DNA of 64,000 nt, taken from assembly GCA_965284645.1 (NCBI GenBank), contig OZ260106.1:620001-684000 (forward strand), given 5' to 3'. Source of the stretch: JAIBAJ01 sp965284645. GTDB lineage: Bacteria > Bacteroidota > Bacteroidia > JAIBAJ01. The notes beneath the pieces are model-generated. The model was not told the origin of the DNA. It did no database searches and worked only from the letters and a program-made list of their open reading frames with translations. The stretch's first letter is position 1. Every line of letters begins with the position of its first letter. Both the position numbers and the translations under genes were made by a program. Below are positions 9,392 through 17,743 of this stretch, piece after piece.

Positions 9392-10171
9392 TTAAATGGA
9401 TTTATGGCTAAATCCATTTTCTTTATAGCGCCTTTTATAGTAAATACTAACGATATAACGAAGGTAATAAATTTGATTTGGCTTACCTTTGAAAGAATCA
9501 ATAATCTTTTCAACGAGTTTCAGTAAAAACCATTTATTTTCAAAATAGGAAGTATCGGCAATATTCCTAGGATCAGCGTTGTTTTCCCTTCTGTTTTCAT
9601 CTTCAAAATGGTTATGTATTATGCAATTCTCTGTGGTTGACTTTGTTTTTAGGTTGTAAACATAAACGGCCTGAAGGCTAATATCTGAGTCGCCATGATA
9701 CCAGCTGAATTTGGGATCGAATCGCAATCCATGGGATTTTTCCAAAACACCATAATTGGCGCAAGGAATGCCAGCAAGAGAGGAAATAGTTTTAAAGTTT
9801 GGGTCACCGTCCAATCCTTTTGTTTTAAGGATTACTAGCCCAATTGAATTTTCAAAGTAATTTAGAGCATATTTATCCCAATCTTTCAAAACAAGGCAAT
9901 CGTCATTTAACCAACAAACTTTCGAAAAGGATGCTAATTCGATACCATCGTTAATTATTCCCCATAAGCTTTTGACTCTCTTCCCATTTACTCTAGAGTT
10001 GTCATTTTGATGGTTTACTTTCATTTCATTGCAGAGGTCGATTGTTTGTTGATCGACAAAAGGATGAAGCACAATAATTTCATTTTCGAAGGCTGAATTA
10101 TCTCTAATGCTTTGGATACATTGCTTTAATTGAACATTTCGGTTAAATGTTGGAATTATTATGCTTATCAT
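9392..10171 (-). CDS. GT2-like glycosyltransferase
   Basis: A 259-aa GT-A fold protein. ISIIIPTFNRNVQLKQCI at the N-terminus is the classic GT2 opening, and KVCWLNDDCLVLKDWD near residue 90 supplies the acidic metal site. The middle is shorter than in standard GT2 enzymes, and the acceptor part (WYHGDSDISLQ, near residue 160) has the acidic motif shifted in spacing, so it is a divergent member. It lies in the glycan operon between GT2 and CgeB-like genes. Confidence 0.75.
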   Translation of the reverse strand: MISIIIPTFNRNVQLKQCIQSIRDNSAFENEIIVLHPFVDQQTIDLCNEMKVNHQNDNSRVNGKRVKSLWGIINDGIELASFSKVCWLNDDCLVLKDWDKYALNYFENSIGLVILKTKGLDGDPNFKTISSLAGIPCANYGVLEKSHGLRFDPKFSWYHGDSDISLQAVYVYNLKTKSTTENCIIHNHFEDENRRENNADPRNIADTSYFENKWFLLKLVEKIIDSFKGKPNQIYYLRYIVSIYYKRRYKENGFSHKSI

Positions 10172-10198
10172 TTCAATATTTTGAAGGTTTAAGTGCCT

Positions 10199-11113
10199 TT
10201 AGATTTTCCTCTTTATGAGAAACCACTTGGCAAGCATCTTTATTACCTGAGGTTTAGAAAGAAAAAGTAGGGCTGTTTTAAAAAATAGCCATGAATTCTT
10301 TTTGTTTATTACAGAAATTGCCACTTCTTCATTGCCATCTACTAAATTTATTAATGTTTTTGTTTTCCATCTATTAATGACTTCAATTTCATTTGGGAAC
10401 TTTTTTTCAGCCAATTTAAGCGTTAGGAGATGTTCAGCATATATTGTCATCAAGTCATTAGAAATGTTATTAGGATGTCTTCTATACATAGTCAAAACTT
10501 CATCCAATCCACCGAAATCTTTTTTATAAATGGTTTCAATGTAAAAAAGCCAATCAGAAACATTGGGAATACTTTTTTCAAAGCCATTTTTTGGAACAGC
10601 CTCTTTTCTTACCAAAAAGGAAGAACCAACCGCTCCAAGCTTATAGGTTATTTCAAATACATCAAGTTTTTTTAATTCGTCAATTGGAAGCGTAGGTTGG
10701 TAGGCAATTATGTGGTCAGGTTTTTCTAAAAAAATGGCTGTTTTTGTATAACATAGCACACCTGAAGGATTATTTCTAAACCAAAGCATTTGCTTTTCTA
10801 GTTTATTAGGCAGCCAAATGTCGTCTCCTCCCAAAAAAGCAATAAACTCTCCTGAACAATTAGCAAAAATTCGATTGCAGTTTGTAGTTATTCCACCTTG
10901 ATTGGTAGCTAGAATTGGCTTTATAATTGAAGGATAATTTGTTTGATATTCCTGTAATACGGCTTGTGTACCATCAGTACTTCCATCATCGCCAACTATA
11001 ACTTCTAGGTTGGAATAATTTTGGTTAATTACAGAATCAAGTGTTTGTCTGATATAATCTACCTGATTGTAAACAGGAATAAAAACCGAGATTAATGGCT
11101 GATCTTTTTCCAT
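10199..11113 (-). CDS. glycosyltransferase family 2
   Basis: A 304-aa GT-A enzyme with SVFIPVYNQVDYIRQTLDS, VIVGDDGSTDGT (first Asp pair near residue 41) and AFLGGDDIWLPNKLEKQ (DxD equivalent near residue 94), followed by the acceptor region. The C-terminal 60 residues are basic and hydrophobic, suggesting membrane association. It overlaps the upstream DegT aminotransferase gene by 22 bases, which implies translational coupling. It may add the amino sugar made by the neighbouring enzymes, but that is inference from position. Confidence 0.87.
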   Translation of the reverse strand: MEKDQPLISVFIPVYNQVDYIRQTLDSVINQNYSNLEVIVGDDGSTDGTQAVLQEYQTNYPSIIKPILATNQGGITTNCNRIFANCSGEFIAFLGGDDIWLPNKLEKQMLWFRNNPSGVLCYTKTAIFLEKPDHIIAYQPTLPIDELKKLDVFEITYKLGAVGSSFLVRKEAVPKNGFEKSIPNVSDWLFYIETIYKKDFGGLDEVLTMYRRHPNNISNDLMTIYAEHLLTLKLAEKKFPNEIEVINRWKTKTLINLVDGNEEVAISVINKKNSWLFFKTALLFLSKPQVIKMLAKWFLIKRKI

Positions 11114-12207
11114 TTATTTATTACTGAAACAATATTCTTTATTTCGTCTAAGGTTAATACCGGACTAATAGGCAAGCTAAGGACTTCGTTATGAATTTCT
11201 TCGGTTCTGGGCAGATTTAGATTTGAAAAATCTGCATAACATTTTTGTTTGTGTGGAGGAATAGGATAATGAATAATTGTTTGAATACCATTAGTCGATA
11301 GATACTGTTGAAGTTCATTTCTTTCTTTGGTTCGAATTACAAATAAATGCCAAACATGCTCTAATTCATTATCAGGTATTTTGGGCAATAGTATATCTTC
11401 ATGAAAAATATTGTTGCAATAAAATTGTGCAATTTTTCTTCGATAATCATTTTCCGTCTCAAGATAGGATAGTTTTACACTAAGAACCGCAGCTTGAATC
11501 TCATCCAACCTAGAATTATAGCCTTGGATATCATTTATGTACTTCTGATTTGATCCATAATTCCTAAGTGCTTTAACCATTTTCATCAATTCAGGGTCAT
11601 TTGATGTTACAGCTCCACCATCACCTATAGCGCCTAAGTTTTTCCCAGGATAAAAACTGAAACCTGCAGAATCCCCTAACGCTCCTGTCTTTATTCCCTC
11701 CCATTCAGCACCTATGGCTTGAGCATTGTCTTCAATAATTTTAATTCCCTTTTCTTTTGCAAAATTCTTTAGTTTTATATCCCAACATACCCTTCCATAA
11801 AGATGTACTAACAAGATTGCTTTTGTTTTGTTGGAATATTTTTCCAATATAGATTCAAAATTTAGGTTGAAAGTGTCCGGATTTGGATCTACCAATATTG
11901 GAACTAATCCATTATTGGTAATGGCGAGAATTGAGGCAATGTATGTATTAGCAGGTACAATTATCTCATCCCCAGGTTTCATAACACCGAGTTGAATATA
12001 GGCTTTTAGAATTATCCGTAAAGCATCTAAACCATTTGCAACCCCCAAAGCAAATTCAACCCCACAAAATTTAGCCAGTTTTCTTTCAAAATCTTCAACT
12101 TCTGGACCTAGAATATAAGTTCCACTTCTGAAAATTTGTACTAATTTATCTTCTATTTCACGCTGATGAATTAGATTTGTTTTTTGTAAATCAAGAAATT
12201 TTATCAT
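11092..12207 (-). CDS. DegT/DnrJ/EryC1-family sugar aminotransferase (FdtB/QdtB-like)
   Basis: A 371-aa PLP enzyme that aminates a nucleotide keto-sugar. Its opening IKFLDLQKTNLIHQREIEDK, the GTYILGPEVEDFE segment, GVANGLDALR and the internal-lysine region SFYPGKNLGAIGDGGA (Lys near residue 185) are those of the FdtB/QdtB/VioA group. With the FdtA/QdtA-like ketoisomerase at 15392, the expected product is dTDP-3-amino-3,6-dideoxyhexose (Fuc3N or Qui3N). I start it at the ATG at 12207, two bases after the stop of the acyltransferase gene, rather than a TTG two codons upstream. rmlA/rmlB, needed for the dTDP-4-keto-6-deoxyglucose precursor, are not in the window. Confidence 0.88.
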   Translation of the reverse strand: MIKFLDLQKTNLIHQREIEDKLVQIFRSGTYILGPEVEDFERKLAKFCGVEFALGVANGLDALRIILKAYIQLGVMKPGDEIIVPANTYIASILAITNNGLVPILVDPNPDTFNLNFESILEKYSNKTKAILLVHLYGRVCWDIKLKNFAKEKGIKIIEDNAQAIGAEWEGIKTGALGDSAGFSFYPGKNLGAIGDGGAVTSNDPELMKMVKALRNYGSNQKYINDIQGYNSRLDEIQAAVLSVKLSYLETENDYRRKIAQFYCNNIFHEDILLPKIPDNELEHVWHLFVIRTKERNELQQYLSTNGIQTIIHYPIPPHKQKCYADFSNLNLPRTEEIHNEVLSLPISPVLTLDEIKNIVSVINKWKKISH

Positions 12208-12209
12208 GT

Positions 12210-12830
12210 TCAATTGAGTTTTTTCTTTATAACAGCAGGATTCCCTGCAACTAATACGTTAGAAGGCACATCAGACAGTACCACTGAACCCGCAGCAATT
12301 ATACTATTATTTCCAATGTTAACTCCTTTTAGAATAATTACTCCCCAACCAATCCAAACATTATCTCCGATGTTTATTGGTTTTTTGGAAACAGAAGCGT
12401 GGTCGATTTTATAACCTAGGCATTCCTTTTCTCTAAGTTCCGGGCTAATAGGATGAAAATCAGTATCAGAAATAAAAGTAGAAGAGGCTATTTGGCAATT
12501 TTTTCCCAGTTTAACCGATTCATACGCAGTAATAGAAACACCATTTAATTGCGTATTCTCACCAATTTCAATGGTGCCATTAAGGCCACAGACCAAGGTG
12601 CAGCAATTAGTTAGGGCCGTATTGGAGTTTTTGTTATCTGAATTAATAACAATATTTTTTCCTATGATTAATTTGCCTTTCCCAGGGATTTTAATGGATG
12701 GGATTGGGCCAAGAATTTGGGCGTGACCACCCCAAACTATTCTGGAACCATATTTCCATTTTAGGTAAAGGGCTTTTAATTTGCTGGTAAAATAAATTTT
12801 ACGTTGATTGGTTAATCCTTTTGATTCCAA
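12210..12830 (-). CDS. hexapeptide-repeat (LbH) acyltransferase
   Basis: A 206-aa left-handed beta-helix acyltransferase. The C-terminal half carries hexapeptide turns, ending in VWIGWGVIILKGVNIGNNSIIAAGSVV-type strands (residues about 155-190) and the closing AGNPAVIKKKL; an extended-loop His lies in SDTDFHPIS. It probably acetylates a sugar, and the amino sugar from the DegT enzyme directly downstream is the obvious candidate. It begins with TTG (no ATG in frame), overlapping the HAD gene by 19 bases. The N-terminal 60 residues are a basic helix plus a short strand region, common in O-antigen acetyltransferases. Confidence 0.82.
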   Translation of the reverse strand: MESKGLTNQRKIYFTSKLKALYLKWKYGSRIVWGGHAQILGPIPSIKIPGKGKLIIGKNIVINSDNKNSNTALTNCCTLVCGLNGTIEIGENTQLNGVSITAYESVKLGKNCQIASSTFISDTDFHPISPELREKECLGYKIDHASVSKKPINIGDNVWIGWGVIILKGVNIGNNSIIAAGSVVLSDVPSNVLVAGNPAVIKKKLN

Positions 12831-13438
12831 TTGTTGAAGTTTAAGTCGGTTACAAAATTGCCAATAAGGTCAGGGTTGTACTTTTTTAGTTGTGTTTCAC
12901 TTAAAAAGCCAGACAAAACAGCGGCTGTTTTTATTCTCAGCTCTTTCCCACATTGTATATCTATTCCAGTGTCGCCCACAATCCAATCGTTTTCAGTAAC
13001 CCTGATATTCTCCTGAATAAGTGTCTTTTTGTCTGTCTTCTGTTGAGACACTAAAATCATTTTGAAAGGTGCAAGGAGGTTGAATCTTTCTAATTCTCTA
13101 TAAACCATCTCTGGGTATTGCCTATGCGTTACTAAAACAAGACAATGGTTTTCTGCTAAGGTAAATAAAAAGGATTCTGTTCCTGCAAACGGCTCATCAA
13201 AGGACAAATAATTGGGGCTTTCTATATTCTTCATCCAATTTTGGGAGAACCTATAATAAAAAGCTTCATCTAGTTTAAATAAATCTAGTATAATACTTTT
13301 ATGATTGATTTGTTCTTTTTTCAAATCCCAGTACTCTTCAAAACTGAGATTAATTTCTGGCACCAAGTCGGAAAACAATCTATACAATCTTGTTTTTGAG
13401 TCAATCAATGTGCCATCTAAATCAAAAAATATATTCAT
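12812..13438 (-). CDS. HAD-superfamily hydrolase
   Basis: A 208-aa haloacid-dehalogenase-like phosphatase, cytosolic. All four HAD motifs are visible: DLDGTL with the nucleophile and acid Asp at residues 6-10, LVLVTHRQ (motif II Thr) near residue 108, the motif III Lys in QKTDKKTLI near residue 140, and VGDTGIDI (motif IV) near residue 157. A helical cap sits between motifs I and II, as in the phosphoglycolate phosphatase-like subgroup. It starts 4 bases inside the epimerase gene. Being in the glycan operon, it may remove a phosphate from a sugar intermediate; the substrate is not predictable. Confidence 0.85.
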   Translation of the reverse strand: MNIFFDLDGTLIDSKTRLYRLFSDLVPEINLSFEEYWDLKKEQINHKSIILDLFKLDEAFYYRFSQNWMKNIESPNYLSFDEPFAGTESFLFTLAENHCLVLVTHRQYPEMVYRELERFNLLAPFKMILVSQQKTDKKTLIQENIRVTENDWIVGDTGIDIQCGKELRIKTAAVLSGFLSETQLKKYNPDLIGNFVTDLNFNNWNQKD

Positions 13439-14328
13439 ATATTTTTATCATAAATATCCATAAAATAGTTGTATTCTTTTTCTAATCCAAAATCAATATT
13501 TGTTTCACTAATATTGAAATATTTTTTGAATTTTGTATTGTCAAATGTTAAATTCCTTATTGAATTGCTGGCTTTTATATTTTTTACTGGAATAATTTTA
13601 TTGGATATTTTTAATAGTTTTTCTAATAATTCTTTTATCGAAATAGGTTTAGATCCCACAATATTTATAATTCCAATTTCATTGGGTAAAGAAATAGAAA
13701 TTATAATGGATTCAATAAGATCGTCTATATAAATAAAAGTTCTTAATTCCTTCCCATCGCCAAACAATTCAAGTGGTTCATTATTTAAAATTTTTTTGAT
13801 GGTAATTGGAATAACTTTTTGAAATTTTTCTTCACCTGGACCATAAATATGTCCAAGTCTTAATATTTGAAAGGGCACTTTAAGTTCTCCTAATCGAATC
13901 TCTACCATCTTCTCGGCATATAATTTTGAATGTGCATATAAAGAATGAGGATTCAAAGGTGATTCTTCTGAAATTAATTCAGAGTTGGCGTATACGTCAA
14001 TCGAACTAAGAAGTATGAATTTTTCTAAAGATGGAAAAGAAATATAAAGTATATCTTGAAGGAATTTAATGCTTTTATTGCATAATTCAATATTGTTGTT
14101 CTCCCCTAAATTCTTTGGAATAAAGGAGGCGGCATGAATAATATATTTAATCTTGGATGTCCATTCTTTTTCATCAATATTTATTTTAAAATCATCATGA
14201 ATTACGGATTGAAAACCATCAACTGGTGTTGAAGTTAAGGCAATAATGTTTTCCCTTCCTAATGTTTGGCCAAGTCGCTGAATTAGTCTTTTCCCAATAA
14301 ATCCTGATGCACCTGTTACAAGTATCAT
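13435..14328 (-). CDS. NAD-dependent epimerase/dehydratase (SDR family)
   Basis: A 297-aa extended short-chain dehydrogenase. ILVTGASGFIGKRLI is the NAD(P) Rossmann GxxGxxG motif, and YAHSK near residue 137 is the catalytic YxxxK, preceded by a Ser in LLSSIDVY. IYGPGE and FIYIDDLIE follow in the usual places. It probably modifies a nucleotide sugar. It overlaps both neighbours by 4 bases (ATGA). The gene is noticeably more AT-rich than its surroundings (long A/T runs between 13450 and 13830), suggesting separate ancestry from the exporter genes. Confidence 0.88.
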   Translation of the reverse strand: MILVTGASGFIGKRLIQRLGQTLGRENIIALTSTPVDGFQSVIHDDFKINIDEKEWTSKIKYIIHAASFIPKNLGENNNIELCNKSIKFLQDILYISFPSLEKFILLSSIDVYANSELISEESPLNPHSLYAHSKLYAEKMVEIRLGELKVPFQILRLGHIYGPGEEKFQKVIPITIKKILNNEPLELFGDGKELRTFIYIDDLIESIIISISLPNEIGIINIVGSKPISIKELLEKLLKISNKIIPVKNIKASNSIRNLTFDNTKFKKYFNISETNIDFGLEKEYNYFMDIYDKNI

Positions 14329-15395
14329 TCGATATTTTCTATAAGATCCTTTATTTCATCTTGGTGGATAAGCCTTGGTTCCGTATCCATACCTCTTAAC
14401 CAAAGCAATCCATCCGGTAAAGGATTAATTACTTCTGTCTTAGCTGGAAATTTATTGTACAATGCAATGTCTTTGAAAATTTCAGGCATATTTAATCCGG
14501 CCTTTGTAAAGAATAGTATTGTTGTGAAGAATCTTGAAATATTAATTTCTGTTGGATTGGGTATACCTGCCTTATCATAGGTCATATCAACACCAAAAAT
14601 CCCATGTGGCTTATCAGAAACTGCATAAATTGATTTTAAAGCAATTTCGTCTATTACCTTATCTGAATATGTTTGCCCAACTTTTGTTACACCTGTAACT
14701 CCTGAAACACTTCTATTGCCATGAACCCAACCTTTACGAATTCTTGTCTGCGCAACTACCAATTTCCCTTCAAACCACAGAGACAGCCACGTTACTGAAT
14801 TAGGCGTTAACATTTCTGCTGCAACATAATCACCCCATCCATTATTTCTTTCTATCCATCCTTTAGCGAGTGAAAAATCATTTGTTGGTAAAGAACCTTT
14901 ACCGGCGGCACCAATTGAAGAAGCTCTAATCCAAATCGTTTGATTTTCATCCCCCAATTCGCTGAACGCTTTTTTTAAATCATCTTCATTATTTAGAAGC
15001 ATATTGGTGGGTACTCTTATTCCAGCTTCTTTAAACTTTTTATAGGTCTTAAATTTATGTACGCAGGTATCAATTACATCATGATCAGGCATAAATGTTT
15101 TTGTTCCTTTGGAATGAATATCTTCTCTAATTAAGGAGGCATAAAATATTTCTAAATCATTTTGAAAGTGAATTAGATCAGGTTTTTCCTTTTCAAGAAT
15201 TTTTAATATTTCATCTCTATAATTTGGTGAGTCAGCATATGGAACATAATATTTTTTTGATGCCTTTGAAAGAACTAAGTCCATTGGCTCCGAGCCCATT
15301 CCTATTACTAAGTTATCCTCACTCCCAAGTTGTAACGACTTGATTACTCCCTCTGAAGGTGCACCGCCTGCACCTGCTATCAGTATTTTTTTCAT
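14325..15395 (-). CDS. ATP-grasp enzyme, carbamoyl-phosphate-synthase-like
   Basis: A 356-aa ATP-grasp ligase. The N-terminal pre-ATP-grasp domain opens KKILIAGAGGAPSEGVI, a dinucleotide-like glycine loop. The ATP-grasp core includes TIWIRASSIGAAGKGS near residue 155 (nucleotide loop), AAEML, and the metal-binding end GVDMTYDK..PTEINISR near residues 270-290. These enzymes join a carboxylate to an amine or thiol through an acyl-phosphate. In a glycan operon it could attach an amino acid or similar group to an amino sugar or make a carbamoyl donor; neither is shown by the sequence. It overlaps the FdtA-like gene and the epimerase gene by 4 bases each. Confidence 0.8.
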   Translation of the reverse strand: MKKILIAGAGGAPSEGVIKSLQLGSEDNLVIGMGSEPMDLVLSKASKKYYVPYADSPNYRDEILKILEKEKPDLIHFQNDLEIFYASLIREDIHSKGTKTFMPDHDVIDTCVHKFKTYKKFKEAGIRVPTNMLLNNEDDLKKAFSELGDENQTIWIRASSIGAAGKGSLPTNDFSLAKGWIERNNGWGDYVAAEMLTPNSVTWLSLWFEGKLVVAQTRIRKGWVHGNRSVSGVTGVTKVGQTYSDKVIDEIALKSIYAVSDKPHGIFGVDMTYDKAGIPNPTEINISRFFTTILFFTKAGLNMPEIFKDIALYNKFPAKTEVINPLPDGLLWLRGMDTEPRLIHQDEIKDLIENIE

Positions 15396-15802
15396 TTTGA
15401 AGACATTTTTTTAAATTCATCATAGTCTCTTATATAGTCAGACTCCTGGTATTCTTTGCTAGCAATACAAACTTGTACAGCATTATGTGTGTATTTCATT
15501 GTTCGCCAAGTCATTTTGGGTAAAAAAACACCCTTGTCTGGTCTGTCTAAAACAAAAGTGTATTTTTCTCCATTTATGGTTTCAACGTTTAAAATCACCT
15601 TTCCTACAACTACAATTAAAATTTGTTCTAAATCATAATGGGCGTGATTGCCTCGTTCTACTTCTTCTGGAGTAAAATAGGTCCAATAAACTCGTTTAGG
15701 TACAAACGGGAGTTTTTCATTTTCAGCAATAGAGATATATCCAAGTGGAGAATTACCAATTTTTGGAAATGAAATTTCATAAGGTCTTTTTATCTCTTCC
15801 AT
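15392..15802 (-). CDS. FdtA/QdtA (WxcM-like) dTDP-4-keto-6-deoxyglucose ketoisomerase
   Basis: A 136-aa single cupin domain that matches the sugar 3,4-ketoisomerase family in length and order. RVYWTYFTPEEVERGNHAH gives the RGxHAH metal/base motif near residue 53, followed by LEQILIVVVGKV and the tyrosine/tryptophan-rich strand PKMTWRTMKY near residue 96. It turns dTDP-4-keto-6-deoxyglucose into the 3-keto isomer that the DegT enzyme aminates. Whether the galacto (FdtA) or gluco (QdtA) product forms cannot be told by eye. The start codon lies 13 bases inside the upstream acyltransferase gene. Confidence 0.87.
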   Translation of the reverse strand: MEEIKRPYEISFPKIGNSPLGYISIAENEKLPFVPKRVYWTYFTPEEVERGNHAHYDLEQILIVVVGKVILNVETINGEKYTFVLDRPDKGVFLPKMTWRTMKYTHNAVQVCIASKEYQESDYIRDYDEFKKMSSK

Positions 15803-16479
15803 GAAACTATATTTGTTTTAACTACTTTAGCAGGAATACCTGAAATAAAACTGTTTTTAGGAAATTCACCTTGGGTAACAACTGAGTTTGTCCCAACTAT
15901 GGTTCCCTCATTTAATCTTACCCCTTTGAGAATTTTCACTCCAACTCCCAACCAACAATGATTACCAATAATTGTTGCATTGTGTTGAATTTCAGCTCCC
16001 ATAGTATGCCAATCCGAATCAGTTATATAAGTATCCCATGCAATTATACAATCAAATCCAATTTCAACATATCGCATAGCCATAACGATTGAATTAGCTG
16101 TGATTCCAGATCCAGATTCAAATTTTCTCCCACCCAAAATCAACTTTCCTTTATCGGCAACCAAAACGCAAACATTATTGCCAATAATAAATTCACCATT
16201 TACCTCCATAATTGAATTTCCAAGTAAGGTAATGGTGGAAGGAGTACTTTTTCCCAACCAAGATTCGAACTTTAGGGGACCAAAACAATGAAGTTTGGAG
16301 TTTTTACTCTTCGATATCTTAACCTTAACATAGCTATTGAATTGAATCGCCGGAAAGACTCCAAAATCGTCAACATAACGAATCGTGAGATAAGAACCAT
16401 AAAGCCACAAAAAAAAATTAGATTCCTTTAGGTAGGCAAAATTTATTCTCCCAAGAATTTTCCTTAATCTATTCATCAT
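15790..16479 (-). CDS. hexapeptide-repeat (LbH) acyltransferase
   Basis: A 229-aa left-handed beta-helix acyltransferase. Hexapeptide turns run from about residue 70 to 215, with the typical end HCWLGVGVKILKGVRLNEGT and SGIPAKVVK; a conserved His lies in SDWHTMG near residue 155. It probably acetylates a sugar of the exported glycan; pairing with FdtA/FdtB-like enzymes makes N-acetylation of the 3-amino sugar (an FdtC/QdtC-type step) plausible, though the other LbH gene at 12210 is an equal candidate. It overlaps the ABC ATPase gene upstream by 11 bases and the FdtA-like gene by 13. Confidence 0.82.
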   Translation of the reverse strand: MMNRLRKILGRINFAYLKESNFFLWLYGSYLTIRYVDDFGVFPAIQFNSYVKVKISKSKNSKLHCFGPLKFESWLGKSTPSTITLLGNSIMEVNGEFIIGNNVCVLVADKGKLILGGRKFESGSGITANSIVMAMRYVEIGFDCIIAWDTYITDSDWHTMGAEIQHNATIIGNHCWLGVGVKILKGVRLNEGTIVGTNSVVTQGEFPKNSFISGIPAKVVKTNIVSWKR

Positions 16480-17728
16480 ACGCGGCTAAAGGCTGAATGG
16501 AATATTTAAGCTGGGGCCTTAATAAACCAGGCAACAATTGGGTGTTTTTTGCTAAGGATTCATTTTCAATTTCAAAAAACTCAATGTCTTTTGCATTCAG
16601 ATAAACCTCTTGAAAATTCTCTGCAAAAATCAGGGATAATTTATAAACCCCAGCATTTAATGTATAGGCTGGCAATTGTATTTTTAGCAAGAATTTGCCA
16701 TCTTTTGAGTCTTTATTTTCAAATATCCAATATCCATGGTGAAACACAATTATCTCATTCAAATTCGAAACTTCAATTGTTATGGCTAAATTGCTGTTTC
16801 TCTTTTTAAATGAAAATGCGATTTCGAAGGTAATTCCTGTTGAAATTGAAATTATCTCTCCTGTCGTAGGAACAATTCTGATTTTATTTAGAGCAAAATT
16901 GTCAGAACCTTGGCTAAAATCGAAATTTTTCTTTACTGTATTCCTAAGAATATATTGGTTTACAATTTCTTGGGTCTCTCCTTCACAATTCAAACTGCCG
17001 TTCTCCATTAATATGGCTTTCGTACAGAACTCTTTAACCGAAACCATATTGTGGCTTACAAAAAGTACGGTTCTCCCTTCTCCTCTAGCCACATCCCCCA
17101 TTTTGCCTAAACATTTCTTCTGAAATTCGGAATCCCCAACTGCCAGAACTTCATCAACAATCAGAATCTCACTCTCTAAATGTGCAGCAACAGCAAAGGC
17201 AAGCCTCACATACATCCCACTGCTGTAGCGCTTTACAGGTGTCTCTAAATACCTTTCTACCCCTGCAAACTCAACAATTTCGTCAAGCTTCCTTGTAATT
17301 TCATGCCTCCTCATTCCGAGAATAGCCCCATTTAAATAAATGTTCTCCTTCCCTGTCAACTCAGGATGAAAACCAGTACCTACCTCTAATAGTGAAGCTA
17401 TTCTTCCTTTTACCTTTACTTGCCCAGTTGTAGGGGCTGTAACTTTTGAAAGAATTTTTAACAAGGTACTTTTCCCTGCACCATTTCTTCCAATAATTCC
17501 TAATATTTCGCCTTGCGACACCTCGAAATTGATATCTCTTAAAGCCCACACATAGTCAGAACTGCCCTTCTGAGTGCGATCATTTATGTCTCCTACCTTA
17601 AGAAATGGATCTTCTTTCCCAAGCAGACTATACCACCATCTGGTCACATCATCCTTAATGGTGCCACTTCCAACTGTTCCAAGCCTATATTGTTTGGAAA
17701 TGTTTTCTGCCTTTAATACAACCCCCAT
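16469..17728 (-). CDS. wzt: ABC transporter ATPase for polysaccharide export (Wzt-like)
   Basis: A 419-aa protein. Residues 1-260 are an ABC ATPase of the TagH/Wzt/RfbE type: Walker A GRNGAGKST near residue 87, the C-loop YSSGM near residue 168, Walker B ILIVDEVLAVGD and the switch His in FVSHNM. Residues about 265-419 form a beta-rich C-terminal domain like the Wzt carbohydrate-binding domain, which recognises the finished glycan before export. The upstream permease gene is 15 bases away, making a two-gene exporter at the inner membrane. The C-terminal domain points to an O-antigen-type polymer whose end cap is read by the transporter. Confidence 0.92.
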   Translation of the reverse strand: MGVVLKAENISKQYRLGTVGSGTIKDDVTRWWYSLLGKEDPFLKVGDINDRTQKGSSDYVWALRDINFEVSQGEILGIIGRNGAGKSTLLKILSKVTAPTTGQVKVKGRIASLLEVGTGFHPELTGKENIYLNGAILGMRRHEITRKLDEIVEFAGVERYLETPVKRYSSGMYVRLAFAVAAHLESEILIVDEVLAVGDSEFQKKCLGKMGDVARGEGRTVLFVSHNMVSVKEFCTKAILMENGSLNCEGETQEIVNQYILRNTVKKNFDFSQGSDNFALNKIRIVPTTGEIISISTGITFEIAFSFKKRNSNLAITIEVSNLNEIIVFHHGYWIFENKDSKDGKFLLKIQLPAYTLNAGVYKLSLIFAENFQEVYLNAKDIEFFEIENESLAKNTQLLPGLLRPQLKYSIQPLAAYDE

Positions 17729-17743
17729 GTTCTTTTTTTAAAA

